Below, in pieces: positions 6,000 through 10,212 of a DNA stretch of 10,212 nt. The stretch covers positions 1 to 10,212 of the forward strand of contig JBCCYD010000209.1 of assembly GCA_039190385.1 (NCBI GenBank). Direction: 5' to 3'. Every line of letters begins with the position of its first letter. The stretch's first letter is position 1. A program made the position numbers and the translations under genes. A model generated the notes under the pieces. It ran no database searches, was not told the DNA's origin, and worked only from the letters and a program-made list of their open reading frames with translations. The stretch comes from Xenococcus sp039190385 (GTDB lineage Bacteria > Cyanobacteriota > Cyanobacteriia > Cyanobacteriales > Xenococcaceae).

Positions 6000-6040
6000 T
6001 TGATAGTTGTCTGTGATATCGTGACAGGCGCAACTATCAA
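6000..6040. promoter_or_regulatory. Operator-like interrupted palindrome between divergent regulators
   Basis: TTGATAGTTG (6000-6009) is repeated in perfect inverted form as CAACTATCAA (6031-6040). Nested inside is a second inverted pair, CTGT (6011-6014) and ACAG (6024-6027). The outer arms end 12 bp from the XRE start and 10 bp from the RHH start, so a bound protein would cover both initiation regions. Confidence 0.7.
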
Positions 6041-6049
6041 AATAGCAAA

Positions 6050-6241
6050 ATGACTCAACAAAAAACTAATAATTCCAAGTTGGTGGGATTACATTTTCGT
6101 ATCGATCCAGACTTGAGTATCAAAATTAAACTAGCCGCACTTTCTGAAGGAATCACTCAGAAGACCTTGATTAATAGAGTTTTCCGTTCTTATTTCGAGG
6201 CTAATCCTATTGATCTGTCTAAATTCCCAGATATTGCCTGA
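6050..6241 (+). CDS. Small RHH-like DNA-binding protein
   Basis: 63 aa. LVGLHFRIDPDLSIKIKLAA (11-30) fits an RHH strand plus first helix, EGITQ is the turn and KTLINRVFRSYFEA the second helix. It resembles CopG/ParG-like plasmid proteins. No ribosome site is visible; the operator arm occupies that region, so translation may be weak or start from a short leader. It is divergent from the XRE gene and upstream of the maintenance operon, and the pair may form a cI/Cro-like switch. The assignment rests on pattern, not on a specific family. Confidence 0.7.
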   Translation: MTQQKTNNSKLVGLHFRIDPDLSIKIKLAALSEGITQKTLINRVFRSYFEANPIDLSKFPDIA

Positions 6242-6325
6242 AAGTAACTCTGCCAATTTCCGCCATAATTATGCATTTCGCAACAAAACGTAACACAATT
6301 AATCACAACTGAGGATATGACCTAA

Positions 6326-6559
6326 ATGGAAACTCCAGTAGAATATCACGTCGATAAACCCCTTTATCCCCAATCCAATCCCCAAGAACAAATACTCAAC
6401 AGCTCCTACTTCAAAGTAGTAGCCAACCTAGCCCAAGCCGCATTAGTCGGCGGACTAATCGAACCAGAAGAAATCGCCGAACATTCCATCAACCTCACCG
6501 ACCAACTGATCGCAAAAGTCAGCCAGAAACTCAACCCCAATTCAACCAAACAGTCTTAA
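6326..6559 (+). CDS. Hypothetical 77-aa protein
   Basis: Not recognised. Residues 1-20 are Pro-rich and polar. Residues 24-68 look helical and amphipathic (SSYFKVVANLAQAALVGGLI, then EPEEIAEHSINLTDQLIAKV), and the tail is polar. No membrane or signal segment is seen. GAGGA lies about 10 nt upstream of the ATG. It is followed after 10 bp by the replication-initiator-like gene, whose ribosome site overlaps this stop, so they are co-transcribed. It may be a small partner of that protein. Confidence 0.75.
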   Translation: METPVEYHVDKPLYPQSNPQEQILNSSYFKVVANLAQAALVGGLIEPEEIAEHSINLTDQLIAKVSQKLNPNSTKQS

Positions 6560-6569
6560 AGGAGAAAAA

Positions 6570-7334
6570 ATGTCATATCGTTTCACCAGTTCAGATCTTC
6601 GCGGAATGCATGCCAAAGGACTAGGAATAAAAGAAATCTGCGCCTATTCCTGGCTTATCAATCAAAAAGCAGTTGGCAAAAAAATCATTGTCTATCGAGA
6701 AGACTTTCGCAAATGGCTAGCAAAAACACCCGCTGGCGAAGCTTCCATTAGTAGACGACATGGTTCAAGAGTGCTGCACAACTTAGGGAAACGCGGATTC
6801 GCCGAAGTCAAAAGTCGAGGCTACGGTGCTTTTGAAATAACCCTTTTCTCCTTGGATTTTGTTTTTGGGCGAGAAAGTCAGGATAAGACAGACTTGTCCA
6901 GCGAGCCAAAATCCCAAGATGAAGACCCCTCCAGGGGTTCACCTAACAACTCACTTAGCGCGAAGGTTAAGCAGCAGCAGCTAATAAAAATCAAACAACT
7001 CTGTACCCAAGCAGGAATCAAATATCGCCTAGAAAAAGATTGGTGGGAAATCGTCTCCCACGGAATCGAAAAAGTCGAAGCCACCATCAACCTGATGAAA
7101 TACCGATCGCTCACCACCCCCATCACCAACGCCCCAGGATGGTTCAAAAAAGCACTCAGGTGTAACTACCATCTCGACCATAATCCCGACTCCCTCAGCG
7201 TATTGAAAACCGTCCAACAAACCTACGAATACTGCCTAGACAAATTCAATCAATGGGGCATGTTTCCCAGTCGCGGCGAACTCGAACTGCCAAAAAAAAC
7301 GAGCGTCCCCCAAAGGTTTCCAAACTTGGTGTGA
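6570..7334 (+). CDS. Winged-helix replication-initiator-like protein
   Basis: 254 aa. Residues about 6-95 look like a winged helix: helices up to KWLAKTPAGE, a recognition helix (ISRRHGSRVLHNLGKRGF) and a wing (AEVKSRGYGAFEITLF). Residues 101-130 are a Ser/Asp/Pro-rich linker. The C-terminal part (131-230) holds EKDWWEIVSHGIEKVEATIN and TNAPGWFKKALR (186-197), a motif that resembles the NP.GWL..AL end of phage and plasmid replication proteins. It would bind an origin or load replication proteins, by inference. The start is well supported by AAAGGAG (6558-6564). The coding strand is notably rich in C and A. No iteron array was seen nearby. Confidence 0.7.
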   Translation: MSYRFTSSDLRGMHAKGLGIKEICAYSWLINQKAVGKKIIVYREDFRKWLAKTPAGEASISRRHGSRVLHNLGKRGFAEVKSRGYGAFEITLFSLDFVFGRESQDKTDLSSEPKSQDEDPSRGSPNNSLSAKVKQQQLIKIKQLCTQAGIKYRLEKDWWEIVSHGIEKVEATINLMKYRSLTTPITNAPGWFKKALRCNYHLDHNPDSLSVLKTVQQTYEYCLDKFNQWGMFPSRGELELPKKTSVPQRFPNLV

Positions 7335-7373
7335 CACTCAAATCATCAAAAATTCTTAAAAGGATTATACATC

Positions 7374-7973
7374 ATGATAGCGATCGCTCAAACCCCCAAA
7401 ACAAACCCCCAAACTCTTGAACAACTCCAAACCCTGTTGCAACAAGAGATCGAAGAAGCCAAAACCGAACTTCTTCAACTTAAACAAAATAAACAATACA
7501 ACCAAGAAATAGTTAATGAAATCGATGCTCAAACCGAAATCATCCAACAACATAGCTATATCCTCGACGAAATCAAATCCTGCGACCAACTAGAAATCGG
7601 CCAATGGGTCAAACGACCATCCCAAAAAGACAAACAACCAGGCCAAATCATCGATATCAAAATCCGTCACGGTAAACCCGCCATTGAAATCCAATGGTGG
7701 CAAGACCAGCAAACCAAACTCGAATCACCCAAAAACCTGAAACTCATCCAACCCAAAGATTTACAGTATCACTGGAACGGCTCAAAATACCCCAAATTCG
7801 TCCGTAACATCGATAACTTTGAATGCGAAGATCTAGAGCTTCTCCAATCCCAACTCGCCGAACTCGAAGAATACAGACAACACGGAAACCAATTAGGACA
7901 ACCGCAAGACGCATTAGAAAACTATGACCAACAAATTGCTTACCTAAAAAAAAGGGTGGCATTAATCAAATAA
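7374..7973 (+). CDS. Coiled-coil protein with central SH3/KOW-like barrel
   Basis: 199 aa. Residues 11-70 and about 148-198 are Gln/Glu/Leu-rich and predicted coiled coils. Between them, 75-127 reads as a small beta barrel: IGQWVKRP, GQIIDIKIRHG, AIEIQWW, then a short final strand NLKLIQP. This is the strand pattern of SH3/KOW or Tudor-like domains. AAAGGAT lies about 9 nt upstream of the ATG. Its stop is followed 39 nt later, in the same frame, by the TTG start of the ParB-like gene. No enzymatic motif is seen. It could be an adaptor in the replication or partition complex, but this is inference from position. An HIP1 octamer lies at 7380-7387, inside the first codons. Confidence 0.75.
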   Translation: MIAIAQTPKTNPQTLEQLQTLLQQEIEEAKTELLQLKQNKQYNQEIVNEIDAQTEIIQQHSYILDEIKSCDQLEIGQWVKRPSQKDKQPGQIIDIKIRHGKPAIEIQWWQDQQTKLESPKNLKLIQPKDLQYHWNGSKYPKFVRNIDNFECEDLELLQSQLAELEEYRQHGNQLGQPQDALENYDQQIAYLKKRVALIK

Positions 7974-8012
7974 AAAGACATTGAAAACGCCGAACCCCAC
8001 GAAATAGAGCAA

Positions 8013-9026
8013 TTGACTCTCATACCTCCTAACAACAATCATTCCACCCAACAACTCCAAATCCTGAAACGGTTCGCCGAAAGAAAATCCGAACCAACCG
8101 CGGCCCGCGGAGCGGATCTCTTCGAGATCGCGATCGATAAAATCACGCGCGACCCCAAAACCCAACAACGAGAAGAACTCGACCCCCAAGTAGTCGCAGA
8201 ATACTGCACCGCAATCATGATCGGTACCAAACTCCCTCCCGTCAAAGTCAAATTTGATGGCACCCATTACTGGCTCTACGACGGATTCCACACCATCAGA
8301 GCCACCGAACAAGCAGGGCAAAAAGAAATCCTCGCCGAAATCACCCCAGGCAACCTCCGAGACGCCATCCTCGAATCAGTTGGAGTTAATGCCACCCACG
8401 GACTACGACGCAGCCGAGAAACCAAACGTCGTGCTGTAACCACCCTCTTAAAAGATCCTGAGTGGCAAAAATGGAGCGATCGTGAAATTGCCAGGAAATG
8501 TAAAGTATCTAATCCGTTCGTTTCCAATCTCAGAAAAAAACTTACTCAAAATCTCACTGTTAACGTTAACAGTGATAATCACAAAAACTACAAAGACAAA
8601 CACGGCAATATCTCAACCATGAATACTGCCAATATCGGTAAAACAGATCCCGAAAACGCCGAAACCGATAAACTCAACAACTCACCAGAACCCCCACCAG
8701 AACTCGAAACCAATCAACTAGTCGAACTCAACTTCACCAACTTCGACGGCGTCACCGAAAACCTCAAACTACTAAACCACCATTACGGCATCATCACCTC
8801 CAAAGTAGAAGTAGGCAACGGATACAACGTCCAAATCTTCGACCAGAAAGATCAACCTACAGCTAGCTATGTTATCCAAACCGACGACCTCAAACCCGTT
8901 GAACATGCCTCGCTCACACTCACTTTTGAACCCAAAGAATATATCGCCCTAATGAACATCTACGGCGATCGCGCCCAACTCCGCGACACGATTAAACAAT
9001 TACTCACAGGAGCCAAACCAACATGA
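8013..9026 (+). CDS. ParB/sulfiredoxin-fold nuclease-like DNA-binding protein
   Basis: 337 aa from a TTG start. The frame is open back to 7974, so an ATT or other non-ATG start is possible; no ribosome site is clear. Residues 34-118 are the ParB-like N-terminal domain: LFEIAIDKIT, LPPVKVKFDG, then YDGFHTIRATEQAG (89-102) in place of the usual DGERRxxAA. A KRRAV...WSDREIARKCKVSNPFV segment (138-170) is the HTH. A linker (181-230) is Asn/Pro-rich. Residues 235-296 are a beta-rich tail (NQLVELNF, YGIITSKVEVG, YNVQIFD, DDLKPVE). Cyanobacterial plasmids and phages carry many such proteins; some family members bind centromeres, others cut DNA. No ParA neighbour is seen. It overlaps the next gene by ATGA. 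Confidence 0.88.
   Translation: MTLIPPNNNHSTQQLQILKRFAERKSEPTAARGADLFEIAIDKITRDPKTQQREELDPQVVAEYCTAIMIGTKLPPVKVKFDGTHYWLYDGFHTIRATEQAGQKEILAEITPGNLRDAILESVGVNATHGLRRSRETKRRAVTTLLKDPEWQKWSDREIARKCKVSNPFVSNLRKKLTQNLTVNVNSDNHKNYKDKHGNISTMNTANIGKTDPENAETDKLNNSPEPPPELETNQLVELNFTNFDGVTENLKLLNHHYGIITSKVEVGNGYNVQIFDQKDQPTASYVIQTDDLKPVEHASLTLTFEPKEYIALMNIYGDRAQLRDTIKQLLTGAKPT
8098..8134. repeat. Cluster of short palindromes at the 5' end of the parB-like gene
   Basis: Two CCGCGG sites (8098-8103, 8105-8110), a GATCTC-TTC-GAGATC hairpin (8115-8129) and ATCGCGAT (8127-8134) follow one another. This is the most G+C-rich spot of the surroundings and lies in coding sequence. Confidence 0.6.
8554..8575. 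promoter_or_regulatory. Perfect 22-bp palindrome, candidate parS-like site or operator
   Basis: The left half TCACTGTTAAC is followed with no spacer by its exact reverse complement. By chance about 0.002 such palindromes are expected in 10 kb of random sequence. It lies in the linker after the HTH of the ParB-like protein (codons 181-187), where protein constraint is low. It does not match the known chromosomal parS sequence. Confidence 0.6.
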
Positions 9027-9364
9027 ACCCAGAACAATTTCAACAGATGAAACCACACAAACAAAATTCTTTCCAGTCAGGAGATGAAGTTAAAAACCCT
9101 GAATTCACTACACCAGGAAAAGTTATCGACATGTTCTATTTGCCATACCGCGAAGGATGTAAAAATGGCGCTCCTGATACTTACTATTTTCCAGCACTTC
9201 TTAATTCCGAAGATGATTATTCAACGGTGGATACAGATGATTATTTTACAGTCTATTATGGCTGGCTATATATAGTTGCTTACACTCATTCTAGAGATGA
9301 TGAAATTTATATTTTTCACGAAAATCAACTGAACCCATTAAACGAAAATGACGATTTAGTATGA
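9023..9364 (+). CDS. Small acidic beta-rich protein, SH3-like
   Basis: 113 aa, acidic and rich in Tyr and Asp. After MNPEQFQQ, the segment FQSGDEVKNPEFTTPGKVID (17-36) reads like the start of an SH3/KOW-type barrel, and later strands (DYFTVYYGWLYIVAYTH, DEIYIFHENQLNPLN) fit the rest, with an insertion at about 40-70. It overlaps the ParB-like stop by ATGA, and AGGAG (9008-9012) lies 10 nt upstream. Base use differs from the preceding genes: 9181-9240 has 11 C and 10 G, against 25 C and 5 G at 7381-7440. It may thus be a later insertion into the operon. The function is unknown. Confidence 0.75.
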   Translation: MNPEQFQQMKPHKQNSFQSGDEVKNPEFTTPGKVIDMFYLPYREGCKNGAPDTYYFPALLNSEDDYSTVDTDDYFTVYYGWLYIVAYTHSRDDEIYIFHENQLNPLNENDDLV

Positions 9365-9434
9365 AGCCAAATAAACTTATCAATCAACAGATTTGCGATC
9401 GCTATTGAACAAAGAGACAGAATTCATTACACCA

Positions 9435-10091
9435 ATGAACCAACAACAATTCCAACAATGGATCACGCTCCAGGAGCGACAGGCGATCGCCCTTGAGAAA
9501 ATTGCCCAACTCTTAGCGCGATCGCTTCCCCGTCAACCCGCACCTAACTACAAAGCTATCCTCGAACAATTCAATGAATATGATTGGTCATCAATCGATG
9601 CTCAAGTTGAACTCACAGATCAATATGGAGTTTCCAGCGTCATCTGGCAGGGCGATCGTTATAAACGCCGCAGCCCCAACAACAGATACGGTGCTGTAAT
9701 TTATTTCTCCCGCGCGATCGGCAAAGATGAACGCGGCAATACCCAAAGTTACGAAGCTTTAGCTAATCTAGGCAACTACGAAAACGAGAAAATCAAATTA
9801 GATGCCATTGTTGAAGATGGCGACACCTGGGAAGAATGTCTCGAACAAATCCGTAACAATGTTCATGAACAACTCAAAAATAAAGAGAAATATAATACCT
9901 ATTGTAATCGCTTCTATGAACAAAGAAGAAAGCTAGAAGAGATCACCGAAAAACTACAGAAAGCTTATGAACAGTGGGAAGAAACCAGTAACTTCTTAAC
10001 TGCCCAAGGATTAAAAGCTGATGTGCCATCATTTCCCATCGAGAAACAAAATCTCATTACTGCTGGCATAGAACCTACATTTCGCAGGTAG
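9435..10091 (+). CDS. Conserved plasmid-type protein with RRSPNN...GKDE motif and coiled coil
   Basis: 218 aa from the ATG at 9435. An in-frame TTG at 9393 would add 14 residues but overlaps an HIP1 site and has no ribosome site. The N-terminus MNQQQFQQ echoes the previous gene (MNPEQFQQ). Residues about 37-112 are a compact domain: YKAILEQFNEYDWSSIDAQV, VIWQGDRYKRRSPNNRYGAV, then IYFSRAIGKDERGN. A similar RRSPxNxxGxxIxFSRxxGKD pattern seems familiar from cyanobacterial mobile-element proteins, some with possible single-stranded-DNA-binding roles; this is recollection and not verified. Residues 150-195 form a coiled coil. The last residues (GIEPTFRR) lie next to the IS element and might be IS-derived. 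The function is uncertain. Confidence 0.78.
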   Translation: MNQQQFQQWITLQERQAIALEKIAQLLARSLPRQPAPNYKAILEQFNEYDWSSIDAQVELTDQYGVSSVIWQGDRYKRRSPNNRYGAVIYFSRAIGKDERGNTQSYEALANLGNYENEKIKLDAIVEDGDTWEECLEQIRNNVHEQLKNKEKYNTYCNRFYEQRRKLEEITEKLQKAYEQWEETSNFLTAQGLKADVPSFPIEKQNLITAGIEPTFRR

Positions 10092-10113
10092 AGGAATAGA
10101 GGTAAGGTATTTT

Positions 10114-10212
10114 ATGAAGAGTTTAGAATAATCTACTTTGGATATCCAAGTTAAAAATATAGATCACTTAGGAATAGTAGCAGGAATCGTTGACCAAATT
10201 GGATTAGTTGAA
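10114..10212 (+). pseudogene. IS1634/IS4-like (DUF4277-type) transposase, 5' end with early stop
   Basis: The window ends inside this gene. Residues DIQVKNIDHLGIVAGIVDQI match the N-terminus of the IS1634-like transposases common in cyanobacteria. An ATG at 10114 is in frame and reads MKSLE, then TAA (10129-10131), then STLDIQV. A single C-to-T change of a CAA codon would explain the stop. Alternatively translation begins at TTG 10138, giving 25 codons in the window. The catalytic DDE residues lie beyond the right edge, so integrity cannot be judged. Probably inactive or weakly expressed. Confidence 0.7.

Noticed and set aside
6925..6938. ACCCCT-CC-AGGGGT hairpin as a terminator in the winged-helix gene
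   Set aside because: A short stem inside a coding linker with no T tract; the reading frame continues through it.
6878..8527. Minus-strand frames within the maintenance operon
   Set aside because: They overlap well-supported plus-strand genes with ribosome sites or domain motifs and show no recognisable domains.
9393..9434. TTG start at 9393 for the RRSPNN-motif gene
   Set aside because: The ATG at 9435 gives an N-terminus (MNQQQFQQ) like the preceding gene, and the extension is partly an HIP1 site.

Overview
The window looks like accessory DNA, most plausibly a plasmid or integrated mobile element, from a filamentous-type cyanobacterium. The support is eight copies of the cyanobacterial HIP1 octamer GCGATCGC in 10.2 kb (about 0.16 expected by chance), pentapeptide-repeat proteins with the cyanobacterial APGEFTQLFQ region, a COP23-like protein, and a cyanobacterial style of ParB-like protein. 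No rRNA, tRNA or CRISPR array was seen.

Left third (1-3898, mostly minus strand). Two tandem paralogous pentapeptide-repeat genes lie head to tail; the first runs off the left edge. They share their N-terminus and a near-identical 5' leader with an extended -10-like box, so promoter and gene were duplicated together. A plus-strand ribbon-helix-helix (RHH) gene at 2544-2780 is divergent from them. Facing it is a minus-strand two-gene unit: an RHH regulator (3608-3898) overlapping by ATGA a 262-aa protein (2823-3611). The C-terminal module of that protein matches the C-terminus of the complete pentapeptide protein, so the two look like parts of one system.

Middle (3966-6241). A COP23-like gene has a degraded signal peptide and has lost two family cysteines. 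Then comes a coupled pair, a 60-aa glycine/alanine-rich hydrophobic peptide and an HNH endonuclease with a lysine-rich linker. It abuts a convergent XRE-type repressor gene stop codon to stop codon. The repressor gene is divergent from a small RHH gene across a 61-bp spacer filled by a 41-bp interrupted palindrome, a likely two-way switch.

Right part (6326-10091, plus strand). A probable operon of DNA-maintenance genes: a 77-aa unknown, a winged-helix replication-initiator-like protein, a coiled-coil/SH3-like protein, a ParB/sulfiredoxin-fold protein with HTH and a beta-rich tail, a small acidic protein and a protein with a conserved RRSPNN...GKDE motif. Three of these may share a small SH3/KOW-like barrel. 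The parB-like gene contains a perfect 22-bp palindrome, a candidate centromere or operator. No parA is visible. The coding strand is strongly C over G from about 6.3 to 9.0 kb, and this ends abruptly at 9023.

Right edge. The window stops inside the N-terminus of an IS1634/IS4-like (DUF4277-type) transposase. An ATG-initiated frame carries a TAA at codon 6, so the IS copy may be defective or may start at a TTG.
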